DNA of 64,000 bases from Singulisphaera acidiphila DSM 18658 (GTDB lineage Bacteria > Planctomycetota > Planctomycetia > Isosphaerales > Isosphaeraceae): positions 1,550,001 to 1,614,000 of the forward strand of contig NC_019892.1 of NCBI RefSeq assembly GCF_000242455.2. The letters run 5' to 3'. The notes under the pieces were generated by a model. That model was given only the letters and a program-made list of their open reading frames with translations. It was not told the origin of the DNA and made no database searches. Position 1 is the first letter of the stretch. Every line of letters starts with the position of its first letter. Positions 45,160 to 53,321 of the stretch are shown piece after piece. The position numbers and the translations under genes were made by a program.

Positions 45160-46221
45160 TCAATAGGCGTCGGAACTAACCACCTCACCGCCCGCTCTTG
45201 AACCGAGGGCCCACCATGTCTGCATGTTAATCGAGTCCTTGACGAACTTGACGCTCCCGTCGCTCATCAAGGCATTGACGCCTCCGGAGTGATAGCTCGA
45301 CGAGACAACATAGTGGGCGTGTTGGGCCTGGGCGCAGCACTGGGTTCGGCAGGCGGACCACTTCACCTGGCCGCCGCCGTTGGGAGGGACGATGCTGTTG
45401 AACATCGTCAGCCCCATGGCGCCCATGCCCCAGCGGAAGCCACAGCCGGTGTTGTTCCCGCTGGTGTTGGGGGTGAAGTTCGCCGTGCACGATTTGATAT
45501 CGGCCTGGATCGCGTTCATCCCCATGGATCTGGCGTCCAGTTTCCCCCCGGCCGTGCTGGTCACGCCGGCGCCGCCAGCGGCCTTACCCCGGCCGGGAAC
45601 CGTGGCCGCGGGCGAGTTCACGATCAGCTCGGCGAACGCGATGGTGTTGGAGGTGCCGTCGGTGGCGTCGCGGATGCCGATGGCAGTCTGATACGCGAAC
45701 ATGCCATTTGAGCCTGCCGCGTTCCAAGTGTGGAACGTCGTGGTCCCGACGCAGGCGCCGTAGTTGTTGATGTAGCCGTTGGCGCCGCTCGCATTGGGGT
45801 CGGAGGGACAGAGGAAGAAATTGAGCACGGTGTTATACGCCGTGGAATTGACGTAATAGCCGAGCTTGCTGTTGATCTGGCCGGGCGCGAGACTGAAGTT
45901 ACACACGTTATAGATGGAACTCTGCTCCATGTTGGAGAGCATCAACGCCTGGCCGCTCCAGCTATCCCAGGCGCCTGAGGCAAACGTGGCCGGGCCCTCG
46001 AAAGGCTGCTTCGATGAACCCATCGGAAAAACGTCGTGGGTGGAGTGGTAGTTGTGGATGGCGATGCCGATCTGCTTCAAATTGTTGACGCACTGCGCGC
46101 GGCGTGCCGCTTCACGGGCTGCCTGCACGGCCGGCAATAACAGGGCGATCAGCACGGCAATGATCGCGATGACGACCAGGAGCTCGATCAGCGTGAAACC
46201 TCGATTCGTACGCGTACGCAT
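45160..46221 (-). CDS. DUF1559 protein with type IV prepilin-like N-terminus
   Basis: The 353-residue protein starts with a prepilin signal: a short basic leader, then [25 protein letters not shown], cleaved after the Gly. [20 protein letters not shown] follows, the usual DUF1559 opening. The C-terminal motif is [20 protein letters not shown]. Planctomycetes carry tens to hundreds of these exported proteins; their job is unknown, possibly a surface or pseudopilus component. A small lipoprotein gene lies directly upstream on the same strand. Confidence 0.95.
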   Translation of the reverse strand: MRTRTNRGFTLIELLVVIAIIAVLIALLLPAVQAAREAARRAQCVNNLKQIGIAIHNYHSTHDVFPMGSSKQPFEGPATFASGAWDSWSGQALMLSNMEQSSIYNVCNFSLAPGQINSKLGYYVNSTAYNTVLNFFLCPSDPNASGANGYINNYGACVGTTTFHTWNAAGSNGMFAYQTAIGIRDATDGTSNTIAFAELIVNSPAATVPGRGKAAGGAGVTSTAGGKLDARSMGMNAIQADIKSCTANFTPNTSGNNTGCGFRWGMGAMGLTMFNSIVPPNGGGQVKWSACRTQCCAQAQHAHYVVSSSYHSGGVNALMSDGSVKFVKDSINMQTWWALGSRAGGEVVSSDAY

Positions 46222-46388
46222 CGGTGTCCTCCGAAAGAATCGAATGGGATGAGGGAATGGATTTCGAATAGGCCACCAGGGGGGGAGTCGCCCCGGTACT
46301 GACAGGATCTGACCTCAAAGGAAAGGCGGAGCGAACGTGACGTTACATCTTGGGACCGGTCGGTGTTCTTCTCGCGACTGTCGGGCGA

Positions 46389-46616
46389 TTACCGATTTTT
46401 CTTGGGCGGCGGAGCCAGAGACTCCTCCGTCGCGCCGAGATTCTGGAGCTCTTGCTTAGGGATGACCGCCTGCCCTGCCCCTGCGGAGATTGTCTCGGCC
46501 GATCCACCGCCTCCTCCTCCTGCACTGTCACACCCGACTGCCCCGGCGGTCAGGAGGACGAGGAGTACCAGGCTGCCGATTCGAACATGGATCAGGGGGG
46601 GATTGCTGCTGAGCAT
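46389..46616 (-). CDS. Small lipoprotein
   Basis: The start chosen has GGAG about 10 nt upstream and gives 75 residues. The signal peptide IGSLVLLVLLTAGAVGC ends in a lipobox with Cys29. A poly-Gly linker and a short charged tail ending PPPKKNR follow. Such short lipoproteins regularly accompany DUF1559 genes in planctomycetes, usually downstream; here it precedes the DUF1559 gene by about 170 bp. It should be membrane-anchored. Confidence 0.8.
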   Translation of the reverse strand: MLSSNPPLIHVRIGSLVLLVLLTAGAVGCDSAGGGGGGSAETISAGAGQAVIPKQELQNLGATEESLAPPPKKNR

Positions 46617-47064
46617 TGCGCCAAACTCCGGATAAAATGAGAACTTGTGGAAATTTTCAATGTTATTAGCGTTGCGATTCCTTGGTTCTGGCTGCTTTGC
46701 CCCGCACTTCCTCGGAAAATTGCGCAAGGCAAAGCCTGTTGGTACAAGGGGGATTGCGTTCCCAATCGCCGTGAGTGGAACGATGTGACTTGGGAAACCT
46801 CGCAGAGACATTGCGAGGGCCGACCCCAGACGGACATAGACTGTAATCAGGAATGTGTGGAGTATAACAAGCCAATGGGTCTCATGTCATTGAAGGTTTG
46901 CGTCAAGTTATTGAGGTTTTTCGCGCAGGTTGGTTTTGTTTCTGTGGGTGATGAGTGAGCGGCGAACTACTAAAAAGATCGGCGAATCAGCCCTTTTGTA
47001 TCAGTCAAAGCAACATGGCATCGATCGTGGATTGAAGTTTTTTCGATCTTGGGGAGGCTCGACC
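46617..47064. other. Divergent spacer between lipoprotein and XylR-type regulator
   Basis: About 450 bp without a supported gene. An open frame from 46930 joins the regulator but lacks a ribosome-binding site, whereas GGGGAGG lies just before the GTG at 47065. Promoters for both divergent genes should be here; I see no clear operator. Confidence 0.5.
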
Positions 47065-48243
47065 GTGGCGACTCGTCCTCGCGTGGCTTTGCTGGTGGAG
47101 TCTTCCCGCGCCTACGGCCGCGGTCTCCTCCACGGGATCGCCGAGTATGTCCGGCTCCACGGTCCCTGGTCGATCTATCTTGCCGAGCGTGGTTTGGGCG
47201 ATGCGCCTTCGGCCTGGCTCCAGGGATGGTGCGGAGAGGGGATCATTGCTCGGATCGAGAACCGAAGGATCGCTCGGGTTGTCCGCGACTTGCGGATTCC
47301 CGCAGTGGATCTTCGCGGCTTGCTCACCGACCTTGGGGTTCCTCGGATTGTCACCGACGATGAGGAGGTGGCACGGCTGGGGGTGGCCCACCTCCGCGAG
47401 CGGGGGTTCCGGCACCTCGCCTTCTGCGGATTCGTGGGCGCTGACTATTCGGACAATCGGTCCGAGGCCTTCGCCCGCCTGGTGGAGGGGGCGGGCTTCG
47501 CCTGTCATCTCTATCGCGCGGGGAGTCCGCCCCATGCGGCCGCCGGGACCGAGGCCCGGGAGCAATCGGGCTGGGCAGAGCAAGCCGAGGTGGCGCACTG
47601 GGTCAAGGAACTGCCCAAGCCGGTTGGGCTCATGGCGTGTAACGACATCCGAGCGCAGCAGGTGCTTACCGCCTGCCGGGTCATTGGTGTGGCCGTCCCC
47701 GACGAGGTGGCCGTCCTCGGCGTGGACAACGATGACGTCTTGTGCAACTTGTCGGATCCGCCCCTCTCCAGCATTGTCCCCGACACCCGGCGGATCGGGT
47801 TTGAGGCCGCCTCCTTGTTGGAGCGGATGATGCGAGGAGAAATCGTGCCGGAGGATCCGATTGCGATCCCACCGTTGGGGGTTCTCACTCGACGGTCGAC
47901 GGACGTGCTGGCCATCGACGATCGCGCGATCTCCAGCGCTGTGCGTTTCATCCGCGAACACGCCTGCGATGGAATCACCGTCGCGGACGTGTTGGCGGAG
48001 TTGCCGTTATCCCGTAGCGTCTTCGAACGCCGCTTCGTCAAAATCTTTGGACTGACGCCCAAGGCAGAGATCCTTCGCACCCAACTCGATCGGGTCAAGC
48101 GGCTCCTCGCCGAGACCGATCTCCCCTTGAAGCAGATCGCCTCGAGGACGGGCTTCCTCTATCCGGAATACTTGAGCGCCGCTTTCAAAGAACGGACCGG
48201 CCTGACCCCCGGTCAGTACCGCCGGTCCGCGCAGCAGCGATAA
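47065..48243 (+). CDS. XylR-type transcriptional regulator (LacI-like sugar domain plus AraC HTH)
   Basis: The GTG start follows GGGGAGG at 8-nt spacing, giving 392 residues. The first 280 residues resemble a periplasmic-binding/LacI sensor: RPRVALLVESSRAYGRGLLHGIAEYVR, GLMACNDIRAQQVL, VPDEVAVLGVDNDD and LSSIVPDTRRIGFEAA. The last 100 are an AraC helix-turn-helix pair, with LPLSRSVFERRFVKIFG and SRTGFLYPEYLSAAFKERTGLTPGQYRR. Homologues sense a sugar in the cytosol and activate glycan-use genes. The nearby GH95 enzyme is the obvious candidate target (context inference). Confidence 0.93.
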   Translation: MATRPRVALLVESSRAYGRGLLHGIAEYVRLHGPWSIYLAERGLGDAPSAWLQGWCGEGIIARIENRRIARVVRDLRIPAVDLRGLLTDLGVPRIVTDDEEVARLGVAHLRERGFRHLAFCGFVGADYSDNRSEAFARLVEGAGFACHLYRAGSPPHAAAGTEAREQSGWAEQAEVAHWVKELPKPVGLMACNDIRAQQVLTACRVIGVAVPDEVAVLGVDNDDVLCNLSDPPLSSIVPDTRRIGFEAASLLERMMRGEIVPEDPIAIPPLGVLTRRSTDVLAIDDRAISSAVRFIREHACDGITVADVLAELPLSRSVFERRFVKIFGLTPKAEILRTQLDRVKRLLAETDLPLKQIASRTGFLYPEYLSAAFKERTGLTPGQYRRSAQQR

Positions 48244-48276
48244 TCGTCGATCGAGAATGCCAATGATATCGAAATG

Positions 48277-48978
48277 TTAAAGCTGACCAAGAGCCCGATC
48301 GGGCCCACGGGAATGCCCGCCCTGAAGCATCGTTTCGTGGGGAGTCGAGGATGCTCTTCGTCGTTTTTTTCTTCGGCTCTCGTCGCTCGTTCCTACCTGA
48401 AGTGCCAGCAAGACGGCGATCAGCGCGAACGAGATGGTTGCAGGGAACATGACATCCCGTGCGTTGGGTTTCGGCCTGGCGGCTGCGGCGTTGGCCAGTG
48501 TCGTGCCGATTGTTCGGACGCCCTCTACAAGCCCGATGTCGGCGTCGCCGGCCTGGAGCGGCAGGAGAAAGGCCTCGCGGATGGAGGCTCGATCCGGATC
48601 CGTGAGGAGACCGTGCGCCTTGTTGAGGCCGAGGAATACGGCGACGTCTCGGTCTTGGTGGGCCACCAGGATGTAGAGCCCATCGCGGCCCAGCGGCCGC
48701 GCGTATCGCCGGGCTGCGTCGTCGATTCGCTCACCCTCGAGCGACTTGACGGTTTCGACGAGGATCGGGACGCGGTGAGCGTACCGGATCGCTCTCAGGA
48801 CCTTGCGTGACCCTCGCTTCACACTGTTGTTGAAGACGGCGGCTTGGTCGTTAATTTCGGGAGGCACCTCGTATGAGGGTGAAGCCGCGGCGATGACTGG
48901 CACCGCGATCATGTCCCATGACATCTGTGCAAACAGAATCCAAGGAAGGACGCACAAGCTACCAAATCGCGCGCACAT
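48277..48978 (-). CDS. TPM-domain membrane protein
   Basis: The start has AAGGAGA at 8-nt spacing; the product has 233 residues. An N-terminal hydrophobic signal or anchor (about 5-35) is followed by a TPM-like domain, with VPPEINDQAAVFN, VPILVETVKSLEGE, ARPLGRDGLYILVAHQDRDVAVFLG and a helical end. A second membrane helix lies near 190-210 (VMFPATISFALIAVLLAL), then a basic tail RRKKRRR. TPM domains are found in exported phosphatases and photosystem repair proteins. The usual glycine-rich C-terminus is absent. It is the first gene of the stress-type island and convergent with the xylR-like gene. Confidence 0.72.
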   Translation of the reverse strand: MCARFGSLCVLPWILFAQMSWDMIAVPVIAAASPSYEVPPEINDQAAVFNNSVKRGSRKVLRAIRYAHRVPILVETVKSLEGERIDDAARRYARPLGRDGLYILVAHQDRDVAVFLGLNKAHGLLTDPDRASIREAFLLPLQAGDADIGLVEGVRTIGTTLANAAAARPKPNARDVMFPATISFALIAVLLALQVGTSDESRRKKRRRASSTPHETMLQGGHSRGPDRALGQL

Positions 48979-49466
48979 TGGAATGTCTCCTTTAGCCAAG
49001 AGAAGATTGAAAACACTTGATGTCGAACACGGATCCAGCGAGGGGGGCTCCGGCGTGAGCCGGGTGCAAACATTCTGAGAGCCGATTTCAGTAGGCTGAA
49101 CGGAACCGGAAGACGAGGGGCGTCCCCCGGCCGATGGTCATGATCAACGGTGAGCCTCTGATTGATTCGCCTACGGTGATAGGCCCTTAATCAAAAGGCA
49201 TGCCGGATTATGCGTGCCTTACGCGAATTCTCCAGTACGTCGCCCATAAGCAATGCCCAAAAGGAGTTACGCTGTTGTTTCTGTCCATCTTGAGCCGACC
49301 GAGAGTCTGCCGGTCCCTCGAATCGGAGGGACGTGCCTGGTTGCTTAACGCCTCACCTGGTCGGAGAGCGACCAGGTGAGGTGATGTGAGAGTCCGTCCT
49401 GCCTGCCTTCTCCTGCCCTGCCGCCTGATTCAGATCGAGCGGGTGATCTCAGGTGGCTCGGAGGAG
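48979..49466. other. Non-coding spacer with a perfect 13-bp hairpin
   Basis: No gene is supported. CCTCACCTGGTCG and CGACCAGGTGAGG (49351-49381) with a 5-nt loop form a long perfect stem after the hibernation-factor gene. The region closer to 48979 should contain the promoter of the TPM gene; no sigma-54 element with the right spacing was found. Confidence 0.5.
49351..49381 (-). terminator. Perfect 13-bp hairpin downstream of the HPF-like gene
   Basis: The stem is perfect and closed by GAGAG. It lies about 85 bp after the stop of the minus-strand hibernation gene. No T-run follows, so it may be a processing or stability element rather than a classical terminator. Confidence 0.5.
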
Positions 49467-49802
49467 TCAGTCTGCTGCCAAGGACAGGGGCTCGTGGTTG
49501 CGGCGACGCCGTTCGATGCTTCTTCGGACCGATCGTCGAGCCCGCTTCGCCGAGTCGGCGATGAGGACGAAGGGGTCGTCCCCTGTTGCTTCGACCATGA
49601 TCACGCCCTTGGGGATCAGGCTGATGGCAATTCGGCAATGCTTGTCGATTCCGCCACGTGGTCCGTTCACGTCGGTGATCCGGATCGTGAGCCGTTCGAT
49701 CCGGGCCATGAATCGCCCCAAGGCGAAACGGAACCGACGCTCGATGTGCTCCTTCAACTCGTCCAGCAACTCGTAATTCACTCCACGCATTTCCAGTTGC
49801 AT
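49467..49802 (-). CDS. Short HPF/RaiA-like ribosome-associated protein, copy 1
   Basis: I chose the ATG that starts MQLEMRGVNY, which gives 111 residues, the size of short hibernation factors; an ATG 93 bp upstream would add a non-homologous tail. The beta-alpha-beta pattern LDELKEHIERRFRFALGRF, then IERLTIRITDVNGPRGGIDKHCRI, and a basic C-terminal helix (RARRSVRRSIERRRRN) fit the S30AE family. Such proteins bind the 30S decoding centre and silence ribosomes under stress. It shares the DVNGPxGG-DK-C segment with a second copy at the other end of the island. A sigma-54 promoter lies about 235 bp upstream, leaving a long leader. Confidence 0.78.
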   Translation of the reverse strand: MQLEMRGVNYELLDELKEHIERRFRFALGRFMARIERLTIRITDVNGPRGGIDKHCRIAISLIPKGVIMVEATGDDPFVLIADSAKRARRSVRRSIERRRRNHEPLSLAAD

Positions 49803-50481
49803 GTCATGCGCTCCCATCCAAAAGGTGAGTCCGTGAGCAAATGCGGGTAAATGGAACAAGGGGTGTGGTTGAGGTCGTCCCTCCCCCGTTGTCATGCCCC
49901 GCTGGCACAGAACACGTCCGCTCCGACGGCGGCTCTCGCCACCATGTTCTTCCTCGAACGATTCAATGTACGACGGCTATACCCCGTCTTGATTTGGGGC
50001 CTCGTTGATGTGAGCCGTCTTACGTCTTATTAGATAAGCGATTGTGATGCCAGGTGGAAAAAATGCGGCCGGATGTTCTGCAGCTTCTCAGTATCGTGTT
50101 GGTACTTAAGGAGTTCTGTGGTGTCGGACGAGGCTCGTGCAGGGGGGGCAGTGGCGATGGGGAACGAGGCGATCGTGCCATCCTGGTCACTGGACGGTCC
50201 TTCTGATCGTTGGTTGACCAGATCGTTTCGCGATGTGTCCCCGTTCATCTCGAGTTCGAGGACGAGCTTTCCATTTAAAATATGAGTGAGCTCGCGACGG
50301 TTGTCGTCATGCCGGGCCGGCCGCCCGGCTTGGAGGCGGGGACCGGTTCCCGGATGAACTGCGATTGCTCGCCGATCCAATCATGAGGAGAGGAACTGAT
50401 CTGTGCGCGTGTTCTGTAGTGTGAGCCAGCACAGGAACAGGGGGCGTCCTTACTCAGCGAACGCTGAGAAGTCCGATGGGG
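49803..50481. other. Spacer with a sigma-54 promoter; possible small gene
   Basis: Apart from the promoter (listed separately), a minus-strand frame at 50030-50380 could encode up to 116 residues, with an internal start MNGDTSRNDL. It has weak GC bias at third positions, no ribosome-binding site and no recognisable domain, and its end overlaps the promoter. I regard it as doubtful. Confidence 0.35.
50036..50052 (-). promoter_or_regulatory. Sigma-54 (-24/-12) promoter A
   Basis: The minus strand reads TGGCATCACAATCGCTT, with GG and GC ten bases apart. It differs by only one base in 17 from promoter B in front of the WD40 operon. Transcription should begin near 50026 and run into the HPF-like gene. 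Confidence 0.75.
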
Positions 50482-50892
50482 TCAGAGGTCATAATTCCCG
50501 GCGGCTTCGGGCTGATAGAGGACCTTGGCGACACGCCAGCACTTTCGGCCCATTGGTACGTCCCAATCGAAGACGTCCCCGACCCGGTAGCCCAGCATGG
50601 CTGTTCCGAGGGGGGCCGTGACGGAGATCTTCCCTTCGTCGGCGTCGGCGTCCTTTGGGAAGACGAGCGTATAGACTTCCTCCTCGGAAGAGTCGATCTC
50701 GACTAAGGAGACGGTCGAGTTCATCGTGATGACGTCGGCTGGAACTTCCTGTGGCGGGACCACCACCGCGCGGGCGAGTTCTGCTCGCAGGGCGTCGAGA
50801 TGGCTGTTCTGTTCTTCGTCCCGGGGCAGTCCGAGAAACCGGTCCAAGCGATCGCGGTCAAACTGAGTGATATAGATTTTCTTGCCGTTCAT
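50482..50892 (-). CDS. rnk: Rnk/GreA-C domain protein (nucleoside diphosphate kinase regulator type)
   Basis: The 136-residue protein has a short N-terminal helical pair (ITQFDRDRLDRFLG then HLDALRAELARA). A GreA/GreB C-terminal-like FKBP domain follows, with VPADVITMNSTVSLVEI, YTLVFPKDADADEGKISVTAPLGTAMLGYRVGD and the C-terminal YQPEAAGNYDL. This is the Rnk layout, in which the short helical arm binds RNA polymerase but is too short for transcript cleavage. The ATG follows GAGG. It belongs to the minus-strand stress-type gene set. Confidence 0.88.
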   Translation of the reverse strand: MNGKKIYITQFDRDRLDRFLGLPRDEEQNSHLDALRAELARAVVVPPQEVPADVITMNSTVSLVEIDSSEEEVYTLVFPKDADADEGKISVTAPLGTAMLGYRVGDVFDWDVPMGRKCWRVAKVLYQPEAAGNYDL

Positions 50893-51219
50893 GATCAAAC
50901 CTCGGACTGAGTCGGCTCTTGCGGCTGCGCAGCATCCTCACACGCCCTCTCATCCTGATCGAGAGGAGTGTGAGATCAATCGGTCAGGTGGACGGTCGCA
51001 AGCTGATTTTGATAAGTTTCATCATAAATGAGTGCGGGCTAAGTTGTCGATGGCTTGGTGTGGTTCGACTCCGTTCTGCGGAAGTCCTCAGCCTCACGAG
51101 CCGATCGGGTGTGGCGGGTGGCCACTCAAGGGGTAGCTCGGCGAATCAACGCGGGCTCATGAGGTCGATGAGGCCTGCCACGGCTCTCATGGCGGCGGCT
51201 TGTAGTGTTCGGTTGCGCA
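50893..51219. other. Spacer upstream of rnk
   Basis: No gene or clear element. GAGGATGCTGCGCAGCC on the minus strand has the GG-N10-GC spacing but otherwise poorly matches a sigma-54 promoter. Confidence 0.35.
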
Positions 51220-51474
51220 TTATGCACCACTGGCGGCCTCGTGATCCAGCCAGTTTGTCAACCGCTGGATCGCGTCCTCGTCCTGCCGCTTGAGAGTGCG
51301 CCAGAAGCCTTGTAGGGTGAGCCGGCCGGCAGCCTGGGCGATGAACCGATCGTACCGGCGAAGTTCGGCGAGTCGCCGCTCTCGCTCCCGGATCAGAGCG
51401 ACGATGTAAGGCGCGGCGATGTCCGGAGTCTCCCCTTGATTCGCCTTGATTCGTGGGTTTGCAGACATTGACAT
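51220..51474 (-). CDS. Small helical protein, function unknown
   Basis: The 84-residue protein starts after a good CAGGAGGC site. After a polar N-terminus it is one long amphipathic stretch, ALIRERERRLAELRRYDRF, then AAGRLTLQGFWRTLKRQDEDAIQRLTNWLDHE. It has no signal or membrane segment. I recognise no family. The strong ribosome-binding site supports it as a real gene of the island. Confidence 0.65.
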   Translation of the reverse strand: MSMSANPRIKANQGETPDIAAPYIVALIRERERRLAELRRYDRFIAQAAGRLTLQGFWRTLKRQDEDAIQRLTNWLDHEAASGA

Positions 51475-51686
51475 GGTAAGCCTCCTGGCAAGCGTTTATG
51501 GAAAAGTGGATCAATTCGAGGCTGATGCGAGCACGGGAATCGTGTCACGGTTGGTTCGACTTCGTATTTATCGCCCACTGGGGCGAGCTCATCCCGTAGG
51601 TGGACTGGATCCGCTGAATCGATTCCGCCTCACGACGATTTCTAAATCGGTAAATCAAGGAATGCGGTTGTGCTTGTCGTGGTCTT
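51475..51686 (-). other. Possible decayed or very short coding remnant
   Basis: The ATG of an 11-codon frame (MKDHDKHNRIP) overlaps the preceding stop in the same ATGA manner as the two genes upstream. In the next frame over, an open stretch continues (SLIYRFRNRREAESIQRIQ...WAINTKSNQP). A single-base change would join them, so this may be a third coupled gene that is now broken, or the overlap may be chance. Confidence 0.3.
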
Positions 51687-51893
51687 TCATGATGCCCCTC
51701 GTTGCCTTCGCGGTTTGCCGGTCCAGTCATACCCCCTCCGTGCCAGTCTCGCGAGGACTTCCGCCTCGACGTCACGGTTCGTGAGTTCGAGGCGGCAAAC
51801 CGCCTTGGCTTGTCTTCCTTTGCTGTCCATCCTCAGGTCCTCGAATCGAGTCACCGAACTGTCCGGTAAACTGGCGAACATCGTGTCCATCAT
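51687..51893 (-). CDS. Small protein coupled to the WD40 gene
   Basis: The 68-residue protein starts MMDTMFASLPDSSVTRFEDLRMDSKG, with a middle KAVCRLELTNRDVEAEVLARLARRGYDW and a basic end. Its ATG overlaps the WD40 stop codon (ATGA), which implies translational coupling. No membrane segment or known domain is visible. It may act with the WD40 protein. Confidence 0.65.
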   Translation of the reverse strand: MMDTMFASLPDSSVTRFEDLRMDSKGRQAKAVCRLELTNRDVEAEVLARLARRGYDWTGKPRRQRGAS

Positions 51894-52924
51894 GGTGAGT
51901 CCTTCTTGCCGATGAAATGGCGACGGCTTGGAGCGGGCCTTTGGTCCATTGCTTGCACCGTATCCCAGATCCGTACGGTCCCGTCGAGGCTCCCCGAGAC
52001 CAGCTTCGATCCGTCGGGGGAGAACGCGACGGAGTAGACGTTGCCGGTGTGCCCCTGGAGCATGGCCAACTCCTGACCTGTCGCCGTGTTCCAGAGCTTG
52101 ATCGCTTGGTCGTGAGAGCCTGTGGCCAGGACGGTTCCGTCGGGGGAGAAGGCAACCGTGGCGACCCAGCCCTCGTGGCCATGGAAGGTCGCCCGCTCTC
52201 GACCGGTGGGCACGTCCCAGAGTTTCACGGCCCGGTCGAAGCCTCCGGTTGCCAGGGTCGTGCGGTCTGGGGAGAAAGCGACCGAGATGATCCCGTATTC
52301 ATGGCCGACGAGGCTGGCCCGCGACTCGGGCTCGCTCCCGGAGAGGTCCCACAGGCGGATCTCCCCGACCTGCGCGACGTCCGTTGGCTCGGTCATGGCC
52401 GGCACGTTCCCGGTGGCCGCGGCCAGCAGCTTGCCGTCGGGGGAGAAGTCCAACGACCAGATCGGCCCCTGATGGTCGAGCAGTCGCGCCTTTTCTCGGC
52501 CCGTGGCAACGTCGAAGAGCGACACCGCACGGGTGTCTCCGCTCGCCGTCGCCAACGTCAACCCATCGGGTGAGAAGGCGATCGCGTCGAGCTTGCCACT
52601 CTCCCGAATCAAGGGCCGTCCTCGGCCGCCTTCCAATGCCCAGAGCGTTACCGCACCGAAGGGCGCACCATCGAAGCCCGTGCCCAGGCCCGCGATTGCG
52701 CTGCCGTCGGGGGAGAACGCGATTGCCTCGACCTCATCCCATTCACCGCGGAGCGTCCGCTTCAGTTTGAGGCTCCCGTTGCTGGTGTCCCAGAGCTTGA
52801 TGGTCCCGTCCCAACTTCCGCTGCCGACGGCTCGGCCGTCGGGAGTGAAGGAGACCGATGTCACGACGTTGCTGTGGCTGGCCTGGCGGATCGCCCGCGG
52901 TATGGACTTGATGGTGAGTGTCAT
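51890..52924 (-). CDS. Seven-repeat WD40 protein
   Basis: I start at MTLTIKSIPRAIRQ, because the 43 extra residues upstream look untranslated. The 344 residues hold seven WD40 units (each SxxFSPDGxxLATGSxDxxxKLWD-like), enough for one closed seven-bladed propeller and little else. There is no signal peptide, so it acts in the cytosol as an interaction platform. The second, third and fourth blades carry longer loops. A sigma-54 promoter lies about 240 bp upstream. The stop overlaps a small downstream gene. Confidence 0.88.
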   Translation of the reverse strand: MTLTIKSIPRAIRQASHSNVVTSVSFTPDGRAVGSGSWDGTIKLWDTSNGSLKLKRTLRGEWDEVEAIAFSPDGSAIAGLGTGFDGAPFGAVTLWALEGGRGRPLIRESGKLDAIAFSPDGLTLATASGDTRAVSLFDVATGREKARLLDHQGPIWSLDFSPDGKLLAAATGNVPAMTEPTDVAQVGEIRLWDLSGSEPESRASLVGHEYGIISVAFSPDRTTLATGGFDRAVKLWDVPTGRERATFHGHEGWVATVAFSPDGTVLATGSHDQAIKLWNTATGQELAMLQGHTGNVYSVAFSPDGSKLVSGSLDGTVRIWDTVQAMDQRPAPSRRHFIGKKDSP

Positions 52925-53163
52925 GTCTTCTTGATCCTTGGATTTGATCGGAAGTTCACGGTGAGTCTTTCGACTTGGCGCGCGGAGATGGCGCTCGCTC
53001 CGTACGTGTTGACCGGCACGGCGCGAGGCGACTCCGCCGGTGGCTCTCGCCACAACGGCCTTGATCGAAACGCTTCAAAAAAAATGAGGACGGCGATGTC
53101 CCGCCTGCTGCCGGGTTGGGGGGCGATTGAGGTGCGCCGTTCCTCTCAGATGCATCACCCTTT

Positions 53164-53180
53164 AAGCGATTGCGATGCCA
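53164..53180 (-). promoter_or_regulatory. Sigma-54 (-24/-12) promoter B of the WD40 operon
   Basis: The minus strand reads TGGCATCGCAATCGCTT: GG and GC at exact spacing, and 16 of 17 bases identical to promoter A. Transcription should begin near 53154, about 230 nt before the chosen WD40 start. Confidence 0.75.
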
Positions 53181-53321
53181 GGGGTGAGAGAAAACCGTTT
53201 GTTTTTTTCTTGGGCCGTTGTAGCTTGTTGTGGATGTGGAGGTTATGTCGCGAAGGAGTTTTGGAACTTGGGACTCTGAGGCTTCGGTCAGGATGGTGCT
53301 GGCGTGGGGTGGCCTGGTCCT

